Part shown: positions 45,258 to 57,520 of the stretch, in pieces
How the letters are laid out: every line of letters begins with the position of its first letter
How positions within the stretch are numbered: the stretch's first letter is position 1
Source: Macrotis lagotis
Taxonomy: Eukaryota > Chordata > Mammalia > Peramelemorphia > Peramelidae
DNA length: 64,000 bases
Assembly: GCF_037893015.1 (NCBI RefSeq)
Contig: NC_133665.1
Coordinates: forward strand, 192,600,722-192,664,721
Direction: 5' to 3'
Made by a program: the position numbers and the translations under genes
Notes under the pieces: model-generated
Told to the model about the DNA's origin: nothing
Databases searched by the model: none
The model's input: the letters and a program-made list of their open reading frames with translations, nothing else

Positions 45258-46839
45258 TAAAAATTCATTCTTAATTCAACCCAAATCCTGGACCCTCTGA
45301 AAACTCCTCATGTTCAAGGTTCTCCTTAGGGTTCAAGAGCTCCTGCCATAAGCTTGAAGAGCTGATAGGACCATTTGGGACCATTGAAAAGCCGAAAAAG
45401 AGACCTGGAGGTGGAGAACAATCAGCTCACATCCAAGTCCCATGCAAGGTGAGCAGCAGCTCCAGGAGCTGATCCTGAATCCTGACTCCAACCTAATCCT
45501 CTGAATAGTAATAAAACCATAGATTCACTGAGGAATCACATTATTCTGATGGAAAATAAAATAGTGGAAACAACAGAATGAACTACACAAAATGAAATAT
45601 CAACTATTGGAAGAATAACCAAGAATTGGATTAAGGTTCCCACACTAGAAAACAGTCAATAATTATTGGTGGTCTCCCAGAAAAATCCAAAGGAAAAAAT
45701 GAAACTCCACAAATATATTGTATAAGACTTTTCAAAGGGTTTGAAAACAAGGGGAAACCACAGATGGAGAGAGCTGACAGCAGGCCAAAAGAGACAAGTC
45801 TTGCTTTTAACTTGCCAGACATATTTTAATTGAAATTCAAATTTTCAGCAAGAAATCTAAGAAACTATCAGGAAGAACACATGGACCTGAGTCCCAGAGT
45901 ATCTACACATCTCATCCAAGATAGGGGCTGGTGGATGGAGATAGAATGTGACATGGAAGGAAAGGGACTCTCATCCCCAAATTACCTAGGAAATGGGGCA
46001 GGACTTTCCAGAAAAGAAGGATTTCTTGCTTTCTGAAACTCTACAAAGGAATTGCAATTCCTAGGCTAGGAAACTGGAGGCGGTCTAATCAGCTGAATAA
46101 AAGATCATCCAGGGATTTGGGGAGAAGCAAGAAGGAAGGCCGCTGCTGTCCGGGACTCCCCAGGGCCACTTCTCCTCTATCATCTCATACTACAACAATC
46201 TAAGGCAGGGACAGTTTTCTCACCTGATGAAAACTGTGGAGTGGGAGTGGATGAATCAAGAGCAGGAGATGGCCTCACTGATGCTCTTACAGGCCAGGAT
46301 GGACCATCCTTCTAGAAACTATCTGAGTCAGAAATAGAAACTTCATTAGAAGGAAACCCTGCTGGTCTCAGGGGACCGGGAACTCTCTATCCCAAAGGGG
46401 CTCTGCAGAGCACAGGCACACTGTCCAGAGGGGGGTTTGGTCCTGGGAAAACCTGACCCCCAGGAAAGGCTATAAAATGGGGAAGGAAATCCCCCCCTTT
46501 CTTGGCTTTGACTCAAAATGTCACCAAAGGAAGAAATAAAAACTACTCCATGTATAATATGGTCCAAATCTGGGATGAATCTCCTACATTCAAAAAAAGG
46601 CTAAAAAAGAAAAACTAACAAAAGAAACCAGCAGTAGTACTAACCCCTGACATAGTCTGCTGGGAAGATGACACTTAAAACCTTATGGATTCAAAGTTGG
46701 TTGTAAGCTTGCTTATCAGTCTTTGTCTTCTTCAAAGTCTAAGTCTTCTGGGAAACCAGGCCAAGAGTAGATCCTTCCAAGGCTTGTGTGCTTCCTTCGT
46801 TCCTTCGTTCCTTCTTTCCTTCCTTCCTCCCTCCCTTCC

Positions 46840-47220
46840 ACTTCATCATCTTTCCAGAACTATTGCAACAGCTCCCCAACTGCTTTCGCCAATGCTCATG
46901 TCTTCCCTGAATTTATCTTTTCCTTCAACCTCCCTTATCACCTCTTTCATTGCCAGATGGTCCCATTCTCCGACACCCCCAGACTAGGGCCAGGCAGAGA
47001 GCTACAGACACCTAGCCTCACTGCACACTTCCAGACCAATCCTCTGCCTTGGACATCTCACTGCCTTTCCTTGTGAAATCCATGAAAACAAACTCTCATC
47101 CCTTTGTCTCATCTTTGCTATCATGTCCTAACTTTCAGGTCATCTGTCAACTTTTCCAAAGACTTTAGCTCCTGGCTCATAACTCCTCTCTGCATTCTGT
47201 GACCTGTCATTGTCTTCAGG
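46840..47220 (+). mobile_element. Possible L2 LINE fragment
   Basis: TTCCAGAACTATTGCAACAGC then CTCCCCAACTGC resembles the L2 block CTATTGCAATAGCCTCCTAACTG. The rest is weaker. A TTCC-rich tract (46796-46840) precedes it. Confidence 0.35.
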
Positions 47221-47734
47221 GGCTCGAGCCATGTGGACAACCCAAGAAGGGGCTGACCTTATTAATACTCTTTGTCCAATGACCTCCTGTTCCATCCATT
47301 TTAGGCAGGAACATCACCAGGAACATCAGGGCCTCTCCAGGTAATGAAACCCCATCTCCCCACCCCATTGAGATCCTGGAGGATAAGCAGTATTCTTGGA
47401 CACTGAAATGGTTGAGATGATCCAACACGAAATTCAATCCCAAACACCCTCCTCCCTCCTTCCTTTCCATTGATTATCCCCATGAGTCAGTAAGGCTGAC
47501 CCTCCTGACCCTCTCCTCCCCCGTCTCCAAGATGCTTTCTAAAAACCATCCCTTCCCTCCAGTAGTACATTGCTAATGTCTCCTCTCTGCTGCCTCCTTC
47601 CTAACTTCAGCTTCTTCTTCTCCTCTCTTCTTCCTCTTCTACTTCTTGTAGTTCTTTTTAACATTCTTTAAAAGAAAACTTCTCTTTCTAGAATTTTGAA
47701 AAGCTTCTGGGAGATTATTAAGTGTTCAAAGTTT

Positions 47735-48180
47735 CTTTTTTTATATTAATTAATATATTTTTTCCAATTCTATATTAAGATAGTTTTTAACATTCATTTT
47801 GTAAGATTTTCTCCCTCCTAGTCTTCCCTCTCCCCCTGCCTCAAGATAGTAAGTAATCTGATATAGTTTCTACATGCACAATCATGTTACATATATTTCC
47901 ATCGAAGTCATGCAATGAAAGAAGAAGCAGAAGAAAAGAGAAAAACAAGAGAAACAAAAAACAAAATACAAATTTAAAAAATGAAAATAGTCTGCTTTGA
48001 AATGTGTTCAGACTCCATAGCTTTTATCTCTGGATGCAAAAGGCATTTTCCAGCATGAGTCTCTCAGAACTGTCTTTGATCGCTGTATTGCCGGGAAGAG
48101 CTAAGTCTATCTTAGTTGATCATCGAACAATGTTCCTGTTTTCTAATGAGCATGCAGCTCAGGTCTTCCCGGTGCTAAAA
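47735..48180 (-). mobile_element. L1 3' end, antisense
   Basis: TTTTTCCAATTCTATATTAAG, TTTCTCCCTCCTAGTCTTCC, CATGTTACATATATTTCC, then TTCAGACTCCATAGCTTTTATC and a reversed ORF2-terminus relic through CAGAACTGTCTTTGATCGC. Confidence 0.7.
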
Positions 48181-48910
48181 GGTTTTCCCTGACCCTCTGC
48201 CAACCATCCCTGAGCTTTCCCTTCACTGTCAAACTCCTTGAAAAGATTGGTCAGCTTCCCGGACGCTTCACCTCCACTCTGATTTCTCAAAGGTCACACA
48301 GTCTCCTACTTAGTGAACCCAATGGTCTTTGGTCAATGCTACTTGTCTTTGATGGCTCTGGTTCCAAATTCACCAGCTTCAATACTGCTCTGTCCTGGTG
48401 CCCCCACCCTCCTTTAGGATACTCCTGTAACTTCCTAACTGGGTTCTCATCCTCTTCCTGAAGGTTCTGTCCTTGAACTTCTTCTCTCTCTTACAAGTCA
48501 TCTTCTTTGATCATCCCACTATCTCCCACAGCCCATTCTTTACCTCCACCAAGATGACCCCGCAGTCAGTGTCAGCAGCTTTGAACTCCAGACCCTTTGT
48601 GGACCCCCTTTACCTTGATGTCTCAGGAGCAACTCTTTCCCTCCCTCCCCATCTCTGCCTTCTGGAGAGCTTCCCTGACTTCTTTCTATTCTAATCTACA
48701 GCCCCAACCTCTCCAGGAAGTCTTTTCCAACATCTCTTAGCTCCAGCGTCTTTCCTCTGTTGATGAATTCTTATTTTTCCTGTCCATAGTTTGTAGGGTT
48801 GTAGATGTTTTCATGTTGTCTCCCTCCTTGGGTTGCAAGATCCTCATAGGCAGGGGTCTGTCTGTGTGTCTGTCTAGCATACAGTAGGAGCTTAATCAAC
48901 ATACTCCTCA
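48180..48910 (+). mobile_element. L2 LINE fragment (coding relic and 3' end)
   Basis: The first part (CAAACTCCTTGAAAAGATTGG, TTTCTCAAAGGTCACACAG, CCAATGGTCTTTGGTCAATG) resembles the L2 region before the reverse-transcriptase core. The second part (CAGGAAGTCTTTTCCAACATC, TTTTCATGTTGTCTCCCTCC, AGCATACAGTAGGAGCTTAATC) is the L2 3' end. Confidence 0.65.
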
Positions 48911-48959
48911 ACTCATTTGGCATTCTGAATTAAAGTGGGGTCCTTTCCCCCTCCCCCTC

Positions 48960-49180
48960 CTTGCCTACTTTTGCTCCTAACTCCCTCACTTCAGTGGCAC
49001 CTGGTCCAAAATCCTGGTGGTGCCCTCTGACTTTTCAGAATCCCTCACATCCAAGCAGCTGCCACATCTTGCTATCTCTTGCCTGATGTCTCTCACATCT
49101 GTGACCTCTTCTCCATTCTCACGGCCAGCTCCTTGTTCAGCTCCTCACACACACACCTGGACAATTATAAAAGCAGGTCT
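48960..49180 (+). mobile_element. L2 LINE fragment
   Basis: CTTCTCCATTCTCACGGCCAG then CTCCTCACACACACACCTGG, followed by CAATTATAAAAGCAGGTCTC, a diverged form of the L2 stretch around CACCTGGACTATTGCAATAGC. Confidence 0.5.
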
Positions 49181-49749
49181 CTTAACACCTCAGGATGGGT
49201 GAGATGGGGCCCATCATTAGAGCCACCTTGGACCTTGGAAGTTATCCAGGCCACTGCTTTCATTTGGCAGATAAAGAAACTGAAGGGAAGTGAGACCAGT
49301 TGGCCAAAGTCAAACAGATCACAAGGACTAGTCAAGGTTGTCATTTATCCTGTTTCATATTTCTTTATCTTTAAAAATAAGACAATGCCTGTCTTCTGAC
49401 TGAATCTGAAAAGGGGAGAGATTTTTAGTCAACCTTTTCTATCTACCAACATCTCTTGCCAAGGCCAATCCATTGGAGCCAACCTAGACCAGTAGAAATC
49501 TTGGCAGTTGAACCCCACCAATTAGAGGGGAGTAGAGAGAATGGAAATGAGAATCATCAGGCAAAGGGGCTATAAGGGGAAATCCTTTGTTCAATGAGGA
49601 CATACTGACTCAATAAAAATGGAGACATTAATCACTCAGGCTTGTTAGGAAAAATGCTTTCTCAGTAAACCATTAAAATGACTTCTATGTAAAACAGAGA
49701 ATGATTCTTTGAATGAAGATTGAAATGGATAACCACTGATACCTGCCCC

Positions 49750-49828
49750 TAGTTGAGTGGGGACCACCAGACAGTCCCTTGGTAGGGGGTGTGAAGAGAG
49801 AAGGAGGGGGATGAAGGAAAGTCCTGGC
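49750..49828 (+). repeat. Local duplicate block C1
   Basis: Matches 51312-51390 (GTGGGGACCACCAGACAGTC, then CCTTGGTAGGGGGT, GGATGAAGGAAAGTCCTGGC) with few differences. Confidence 0.85.
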
Positions 49829-50181
49829 AAGCAGGAAAGAAAGAGAGGATTGGGACAAAGCCAAGTCTCTATTTCTTCCTTCACTGGAGGGGAAGGGAAG
49901 TAGGACCAAGGAATGGAGCCAAAAGCTGCTAGTCTGGTAGTTACTAGGTCCATAAGAGAGTGAGAAGAGAGACAAGAAACCCTTCCCTTTATACTGATGA
50001 GAGAAGACATAAAGCCAAGAGAAAGACCTTGTCTAGAAGCCAAGTCAAGTCACATCCAAACCTGTCCCTTAGCTTCTTCCCCAAGAGTTATGGTTCAGCT
50101 TTGACATCCTATACTCTGTCAAATCTGAAAGCCAATGGTGGGGGTGTCCCTTTTCCAAGGAAGGAGTTAGTGTTAGTTTTT

Positions 50182-50330
50182 TTAAGGTTTTTGCAAGGCA
50201 ATGGGGTTAAGTGGCTTGCTGAAGGCCACACAGCTGGGTAATTATTAAGTGTCTTAGAGGCTGGATTTGAACTCAGGTACTCCTGACTCCAGGGCCGGTG
50301 CTCTATCCACTGTAGCACCTAACAGCCCCA
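50182..50330 (-). mobile_element. WSINE1-like SINE, antisense
   Basis: Reverse complement of the same family (AGGTTTTTGCAAGGCAATGG … GCACCTAACAGCCCC). It is flanked by near-identical AGTGT(T/C)AGTTTTT copies. Confidence 0.85.
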
Positions 50331-50339
50331 AGTGTCAGT

Positions 50340-50610
50340 TTTTAAAAAAATGTTTTCTATTTTGCTCAATTTTATATAAAGATAATTTTTAACATGTCTT
50401 TCACTTAGAGATCCAAATTTTCTCCCTCCCTCATTCACCTCCCCCCCAAGATGGTGAGCAACTTGAGATAGGCTATATAAGTGCAATCATGTAAAGCATA
50501 TTTACACATTAATCATGTTGTTAAAGAAGAAACAGATCAAAAGAAACACCCCCAAAAGTAAAAAGTAGCATGCATTCTGAATCCATCAATATTTCTCTTG
50601 CCTAAGATCC
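50340..50610 (-). mobile_element. L1 3' UTR fragment, antisense
   Basis: TTTTCTATTTTGCTCAATTT, TTTCTCCCTCCCTCATTCACC, GATGGTGAGCAACTTGAG and GCATATTTACACATTAATC match the reversed L1 3' UTR order. It lies directly beside the antisense SINE at 50182-50330. Confidence 0.65.
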
Positions 50611-50890
50611 ATTATGATGGCTGGGGTTGGAAAACGGAGGGGGCAGCATGTTCTCCACTTCTTACCTGGCCTTCTCCAGACCCCAGCCCAGCTCCTCCAG
50701 TCCTTAAGGAGTTATCATATGGAGGAAGCATCCCCCCCCCACAAATTCAGAGGTTCAAGCCATATAATTATCTGTCAGCCATTTAGGACTACAATTGACT
50801 TGTTCTGTGTAGGAGACCACACTCCATCAAAGAGATGTGGGCTCCCTGGGAGCCCAGGAGGAAAATGATTAGTGTTCACATTACTTGGCA

Positions 50891-51076
50891 GAAAGGACTC
50901 TGAGAGTCATTTAGTTCATCACATTTCATTTGACACTCAGAAAAAGAAAATGAATTTTACCAGAGAGAGAGTGTCGACTGCCCTGGAGGGAACACTGTGT
51001 GGCCCACCTGTTAAGGGGCTCCTATGCTGGGGGTCCCTGGAGGCCCCAGCCCTCTCTGGCTAGGGAGACAAGCTCT
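50891..51076 (+). repeat. Local duplicate block A1
   Basis: Matches 51853-52033 closely (shared: TTTAGTTCATCACATTTCATT, GGCCCACCTGT.AAGGGGCT, CCCAGCCCTCTCTGGCTAGG). No known repeat family was recognised. See the mosaic duplication finding. Confidence 0.85.
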
Positions 51077-51311
51077 CCAAACTGCACTAACCATGTGGCC
51101 ACTTAGGTACATCAAACAGACAGACTCAAGCAAGAGGGAGGTTGGGGACTTGTGGAATTGACAGGGTTCTCACCCCCATGCTGGTTTCCATTTGCTCTTG
51201 GGAAGCAGCACTGGCCCAGGGGAAGGGCTCTGAATGGGTTCCATTGCAGCTTCTGGCATCTGGGAAAGACACTGAACCTCTTCCTCTATAAAATGAGAGG
51301 ACTGGACTACC

Positions 51312-51390
51312 TAGTTCAGTGGGGACCACCAGACAGTCCCTTGGTAGGGGGTAGGAAGAGGGAAGAAGGGGGATGAAGGAAAGTCCTGGC
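51312..51390 (+). repeat. Local duplicate block C2
   Basis: Partner of 49750-49828, lying between A1 and B1. Confidence 0.85.
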
Positions 51391-51568
51391 CTCTGAGGTC
51401 CTGTCCATTCTTGGTCCTCAGGTCCAGCAGGATCCATTTCTTATTCTCTTCCTGCAGGCTAATAGGTAATTACATTGAGCCACAGTAAATTTGTTACCAG
51501 TTGGCTCATGGGTAAAAAAGGTCAGAGGATGGACATCTAGGACCCACAACCAATAATGCTCCCAGGCT

Positions 51569-51669
51569 AAGGCATGGTCATGACTATCCCAGAAGCTCTG
51601 AGTGGAAGTGGTCTCACAACTGGTACCCGGATGAGAAGACGGTCCCTATTATAGACTTCACAAGGGGTT
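51569..51669 (+). repeat. Local duplicate block B1
   Basis: Matches 52034-52131 (AAGGCATGGTC.TGACTATC, CCAGAAGCTCTGAGT, GGTACCCGGATGAGA, GACTTCACAAGGGGT). Confidence 0.85.
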
Positions 51670-51852
51670 AGCCAACCTCTGTGGGCAGGCCTCCAAGAGG
51701 GCAGCCCCCTCCCTGTCAAGGCATGGACTCCAGGATGGTTCTCATTGTCAGGAAGCTTCCTCTGATGGCAAGCCCCAATCTGCTCTCAACACCGACTCCC
51801 TGGAATTCCCTACCCACCCATCCATTGCTGCTGGCTCTGCCCCTAGGGTCAA

Positions 51853-52033
51853 GAAAGGACTCAGAGTCCTTTAGTTCATCACATTTCATTTGGCACTTGG
51901 AAAAAGAAAATGAATTGTACCAGAGGGAGAGTCGACAGCCCTGGAAGGAACGTTGTGTGGCCCACCTGTCAAGGGGCTGTCATGCTGAGGGCCCTGGGGG
52001 GCCCAGCCCTCTCTGGCTAGGGAGACAAGCTCT
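51853..52033 (+). repeat. Local duplicate block A2, joined directly to B2
   Basis: Partner of 50891-51076. Its last bases (ACAAGCTCT) run straight into block B2, whereas A1 and B1 are 492 bp apart. Confidence 0.85.
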
Positions 52034-52131
52034 AAGGCATGGTCGTGACTATCCCAGAAGCTCTGAGTTGGAAGTGGTCCCCCAAGTGGTACCCGGATGA
52101 GATGGTCCCTGTTATTGACTTCACAAGGGGT
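52034..52131 (+). repeat. Local duplicate block B2
   Basis: Partner of 51569-51669, 465 bp downstream in the same orientation, with a small gap and several substitutions. Confidence 0.85.
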
Positions 52132-52429
52132 CCACTCCTTTATTTGTGGCTTCCCCCAGAATCCTCAGAGGATTCCACCACAGTGAGCCGCTGTCCTGTG
52201 GGGGACCTAAGGCAGTTTGGTCTGGCAGCCTCCTGGGATCCCCAGTTCTTTCTGCAGATGAACTGTGGCCTGGCTATGTCCCCCCCATTCTGTAACTTGT
52301 GAATTTGGCTTTTCTGAACTCCAGGGGAGGGTTTTCCATTTGCGGTTCAGTCGTTTTCAGTTACACCTGACTCTTCATGACCCAACTTGGGGTTATCTTG
52401 GCAAAGGTGCTGGAATGATGTGTCTTCCT

Positions 52430-52595
52430 TCTCCAGCTCATTTTGCAGTTAAGGAAACTGAGGCCAATAAGGTTAAGTGACTTGCTTGGGGTCACACAGC
52501 TGGGAAGTATCTGAGGCCAGATTTGAACTCATGAAGATGAGCCTTCCTGACTCCAGCCTAGCACTTTACCCACTAAGCTGCCTTGCTGCCCCAGG
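52430..52595 (-). mobile_element. CORE/tRNA-SINE, antisense
   Basis: AAGGAAACTGAGGCCAATAAG, GTTAAGTGACTTGCTTGGGG, TCACACAGCTGGGAAGTATC, TTGAACTCATGAAGATGAGC, CCTTCCTGACTCCAGCC, ACCCACTAAGCTGCC. Nearly full length. Confidence 0.75.
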
Positions 52596-52599
52596 GTTT

Positions 52600-54560
52600 T
52601 ACCTGGACCCCATTAAATTTCTCATCCTGTGACTGACATTCCAGTGAGTTGGGATCCTGGCCTCTACCTCTCCTAAATTGATAGGAGAGACCCCTCCAGT
52701 TCTGTATGACTGACTACCTGGAAGAGCAGGCCCTCTAGGTCTTCAGTCAAGTCATCCAGTCAGGACAGAACCCTGAGGCCCTCCACTAGAGACTTCCTTC
52801 CGAGTTGTCTCAGTAGCTTTAAAAAGACCCTTCTTTGAGTCTCACATTCAAGCAGTCCCAGTGTCACCCACCAACATCCTGCACCCACATTTATTTTTTC
52901 CCACACAGTTGCTGGGAGATATTTTTAAATTTCTGATGTGGTCAAACCTAGGTACGTACTATCTGCAGCACATCTGTGGTCTGCTAGCTTGACTGACCCG
53001 GCAAACGGGGCTCTGCTGACGGGAGCTATTTTCTCACAAAGCCTAAAGCACCCTGATCCCTGGGGTCACCACTTCCTCTTCTAGACCTTGGCTAACCACT
53101 GAACAATACAGTCTAGGGATCCAGGAATGGGCTTCAAGTTCCCTGAACATCCCACAAACCTTTAGACTGAGAAGTGGGCCATCCCAGGCCCAGGGAGATG
53201 CTCTCTGCTTCACCAGGAACTTCCCAGTGGGATGCTCAGAAATCCCCTGACCTTAGCCTCAGTCTACTCAACTGTAGAATGGGGGCAGTGGCAAACACTG
53301 TGTGCTATTTAGGGATCTGCAAGTTTCAGTGTATTCAATTAATTGTCATTCTTAGGCTTTTGGAGATGTAGAAAAGTGTGGACACGGGCTAGCCTCAGAT
53401 TCGACTCCTGCCCCAGCGTGCTCTCTGAAGGGTGAAGATTTCCATCACCCATACTTCTTCTTGTGCCCCTCCCAGTCCTAGCCACCTGTGCCCACCCCTA
53501 GAGACTCTGGGGCCCTTTGAAAGCAAGGGCTATCCGGGAGGGCAGAGACAGACTGGAGGGCAATAGAAACAGGCCAATCTAGGATTAAAAAATACTTTTT
53601 TAAGAAGAGGAGAGAAAACTCCAAAGGGGGTCATGTAGAGTCAGACACAACTGAGCTTAATGTTTTAATGGATTTTTATTTATTTTGTAAAACATTTTCC
53701 ACTTCTATTTTAATCTGGTTTAGGCTGCAGTGGGAGTTTTCAGGACTGTGAACCCCATTCCTCACCCCCACAGGGCACCCAGTTTGAGATGTGACCCAAT
53801 TTGAGCTCCTATTGCTCTGCATGAGGTGAGTTGAGGACGGGGGGTGGGGTAGAGGTAGAGGAGGATTCAGCCAACCATGGAAGAAACCCCACCAAGACAG
53901 GAGGTGAGGCATGGAGTGGGATGCAGGGGGAGCAGGAAGGGGTCTTGTTGCTCTTCCAGCATCAGGATGAGGCTTACTGTGGTGGGGTCCTCTGATTCTG
54001 GGGAAGCCTCAAATAAAGGGGTGGACAGCCTCCTGGGCTGGGGGCTGGAGATGTCATTTGTTTGGGGGCTCTTGAAGCTATTTCACATCTAACCAGCAGG
54101 TGTCACTGTCTGGCAAGGTTTTGGGGAGGGTGGGGGTCCTTCTGAGCTCCCTAGGTCTGTCTACCCCCAACTCTCCTCTGCCTCAGGGGGCAGGACTTCC
54201 CCAGGGCCCCAGCACTCAAAGCACCCTGACTCTGGTCACCCCATTATCCATGTGCTTGTCCTCAGAGCTTGGGGCCTGGCCTGCCCGGGGCCCCACCCCA
54301 CCCCCACCCCACCCTGCTGCATCTTTACACAATCACTGAGAAGTCTGCACACTTATCCAATCCAAGCTAAAAGCCTTTCCCCAAGGGAGGAGAGACCCTG
54401 ACCTCTGGGGCAGAAGGCTGGGGGCAGACCCAGGACACATAGGGGGGTGGCCTTCCTCACCAGGCACCTCTGCCTGTTAGCAGAAGGTCTGAGGAGTTTG
54501 GGGGGAAACCTTTCTCCCCTTTGCCCCAGTCCACCCCCCCAGAATTTGGCCCAACCTTTC
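52600..54560. other. No gene seen; unique sequence
   Basis: Mostly unique. A short antisense L1 tail lies near 53650-53720, and a CTCF-like motif with one mismatch (CCAGCAGGTGTCACT) at 54093-54107. No domain-bearing open frame. Confidence 0.5.
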
Positions 54561-54570
54561 TGTCCCTGTG

Positions 54571-54594
54571 TATGTGTCTCTGTCTCTGTCTCTG

Positions 54595-54655
<61 letters not shown>
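54571..54655. repeat. (TGTCTC)n/(TC)n microsatellite
   Basis: Seven or so TGTCTC units pass into a TC run of about 40 bases. Confidence 0.95.
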
Positions 54656-54657
<2 letters not shown>

Positions 54658-55479
54658 GACAATTCCCAGCATTCAGTTGGCTTTCATGGTTTTTTCCTCT
54701 CCTGGTGTGGTCACCTCAAACACCTCTCCTTCTCACAGAGAACGAAGACAGGGTCCCCCACTTCTGGTCTCACAGAGTGCATTTCCCAGAAACATGGCAC
54801 TGCTCCACCCCTCAGGAGGGTCCTGCCCACTTCTGTTGGTTCTTCAGCCAGTTGCCACCCCTGCCTGGGGGGGGGCACTGGCCAGAGGCCCCAAAGAAGA
54901 GTGGTCTGGCTGCGGAGCTGGGAGCGGTCAAGGCCTGGGAGCCTGGGGCAGGAGGGATGACCTGAGGCCTTGTCTGGAGCTCCTGGAGGGCTGCCTGGCC
55001 CTGGCAGTCACATCATGAAGGCTTCCTGGGGGATTCTCTGCTGTTCCAAGAGAGGTTAGTAGCTTGTCCAAGGGAACATGATGTGATTTAGACAAGATGC
55101 AAAGGCAGGGCTGGGGGGAGGTCCTCTCCAACCTCCCCATTTTGGGGGAAGAACTGTTGAGTAAGTTCTGGCAGACTTGCGGCCCTGAGAAGCTCCCCCC
55201 GCCTCAACCTCAGAGGGCAGTTGCAAGATTTCCAAAGGGGATGTGAGGGGAAGGGGATGGGCATCCTGCTGGAATTCTGTCCTGGTTGCAAAAGATCCCT
55301 TTCTTGTTCCTTGCTTGGGGGCTGCTTGGTTCTTTCTTCCTCAGATTTAATGGACCTCAGAATCTGCTCTCCTGATCTGGGAAGCCAGAAGTCATCAATC
55401 AACCAATCAGTCCAGCCAACGTCTGTCTCCTTTGGGTCTAGCAAACAAGCCTGTCCTCAAGAAACTTTCTTTTTTGTTA

Positions 55480-56335
55480 AATTATTCATTTTTCCAGTCT
55501 TATGCAAGGAGATTTTTCCACACTCATTTTTTTGCAAGGTTTTGCTTTTGCCATTTTTCCTCCCTCCCCTCTACCCTCAGCAGAGAGCAATCTAGGATAG
55601 GCTACACATGTATACCTAAGTTAAACACATTTCCATATTAATCATGCTATGACAGAAGAGTCAGAAATGAAAACATAAGAGGGGAAAATCATAAGACATA
55701 AAACAAATTTTAGATTCAATCTAGTCTGCTTTGGCCACCTTCAGACTCCATAGTCCTTCTCTGGATCCCCAGTCCTTTAGGATTGTCTAGGTTTTCCACA
55801 TCTTCTCCAACATTTCCATTTTTGTCATGCTGGCCCATCTGTTTGCTGTGAGGTGGTGCCTCAGAGATGTTTTAAGTTGCATTTCTCTAACCAATAAGGA
55901 TTTAGAGCATGTTTTCCTATGACTATAGTTAGCTGTAATTTCTTCATCTGAGAACTGACTGTTCATATCCTTTGACCACTTATCAATAGGGGAATGATTT
56001 TTACTAATATATTTGATTCAGTTCTCTAAGTCTTTTAGAAATGAGTTCTTTATCAGACCATTTCCCAACTTTCTGCATTCCTTGTAATTTTGGTTGCATT
56101 AGTTTTATATAATTTAATATAATCAAAATGATCCATTTTGTATTTCTCCTCCTTTCCATAGATCTGACAGATAAAGTATTCCTTGTTCTCTTATCTGGCT
56201 CATGCTATCATCTTCTATGTTTAAATCCTGCACCCATTTCAACTTCATCTTAGGATAGGGTGGGAGATACTGGTCTATGCTTAGTTTCTGCTGCACCATC
56301 TTCCAGGCTTCCCCAGTTTTGGTTCAAGAATGAAT
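55480..56335 (-). mobile_element. L1 3' end with ORF2 C-terminal relic, antisense
   Basis: The longest antisense L1 piece. It holds the reversed 3' UTR (55480-55800), then CATATCCTTTGACCACTTATC, TTCTTTATCAGACC, CAAAATGATCCATTTTG and CCATCTTCCAGGCTTCCCC, the reverse of the ORF2 C-terminal region and its continuation. Confidence 0.72.
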
Positions 56336-56469
56336 TCTTATTGCAGAAGCTGGAGGCTTTGGATTTATCCAACAGTAGGGTTACTATAGGCATTTGCTCC
56401 TGGAGAGGCTTACAATCAGGGAGATAATGTGCACATAATAAAAATCATAATAGTAATTAACAATAATAA

Positions 56470-56710
56470 TTACCAGCATCTAGATAGACCTTTAAGGTTT
56501 GCAAAGCCTTTTCCTTATGTTATTATTTCATCAGATTCCCACAGTCCTGGGGAGGCAGGTGTCATTATTATCTCTACTTACAGAAGGGAAATTGGGGTAA
56601 ACCAAGGCCAAGTGACTTACCCAAGCAAGTGTTTGAGGCAGGATTTGAATTCAGGTTTTCTTAAATCTAAGTCCAAATCTCTAGACCATTTGTGTTAAGG
56701 GGCTGCCCTG
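56470..56710 (-). mobile_element. MIR/CORE-SINE, antisense
   Basis: GACCTTTAAGGTTTGCAAAG, CTTACAGAAGGGAAATTGGG, AAGTGACTTACCCAAGC, GAATTCAGGTTTTCTTAAATC. Diverged but in order. Confidence 0.6.
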
Positions 56711-57158
56711 TAGGCTGAACCAGATTAATCTATCATTGGGAAATATTGAGCAAAACATATACAAAATGCTATTGGACACAGACAATGCTAATAAGTAGTT
56801 CTCTGACTTAATATGTGGCCTTTACTCAGGGCAGTTTGGGGGGGTCCCCATTTCTATTTGAATTTGACACCACTGCCCCATACCATGCAAATACTCGAAT
56901 TAAAGACAGACAAAATACTCTCAAAATTCAATTTGTTGTTTGGTCATCTAAGAATTGACTTGCATCTAAGTTGTTCCCAGCTCTGGTTTTTGACACCCCA
57001 AGAGTGTCTTCACTATAAAAAAGGATATTGAAATTCTTTATTTTGTTTTGTGAATTTTCACTATGACTACAATACTTTAAGAGCAAATCTGGAAAGCTTT
57101 AAATCTCTAATCAAGGAACGAGTTATCATGACTTGAGAGGCATGGGGGGGGTGGTCAC

Positions 57159-57520
57159 TTGATAGAAAGAACGCAGAAAAGGGGGCACCTTTTGGTGGAA
57201 AAGTCACAAAGTAGGGAAGCTCTTGGAAGAAAGGCCACAGGGGGCTTATGGCAGAAAAGTCATGGAGAAGGGGGGGCTCATGGCAGAAAGACCACAAAGA
57301 AGGGGGCTTATGATAAAAAGACCATAGAGAAGGGGGGTTCATGGCAGAAAGGTCATGGAGAAGGAGGGTTCATGATAGAAAGACTACTGAGAAGGGGGCT
57401 CATGGCAGAAAGGTCATGGAGAAGGAGGGTTCATGGCAGAAAAGCCACAGAGAAGGGGGGGGTTCATTGCAGAAAGGCCACAGAGAAAGGGGGCTCACAG
57501 CAGAAGGGCCACGGAGGTTG
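57159..57520. repeat. Minisatellite of ~31-33 bp units, about 11 copies
   Basis: Units have the form GGCAGAAAGRCCACAGAGAAG followed by GGGGGCTCAT, and vary by a few substitutions. The best copies lie between 57270 and 57500. The array is open in long frames on the + strand only because the unit is close to a multiple of three in places. It lies about 440 bp downstream of the GPR141-type receptor stop. Confidence 0.85.

Noticed and set aside
54447-55018. Several overlapping Cys/Leu- or Ser/Leu-rich frames
   Set aside because: Produced by the (TGTCTC)n/(TC)n microsatellite.
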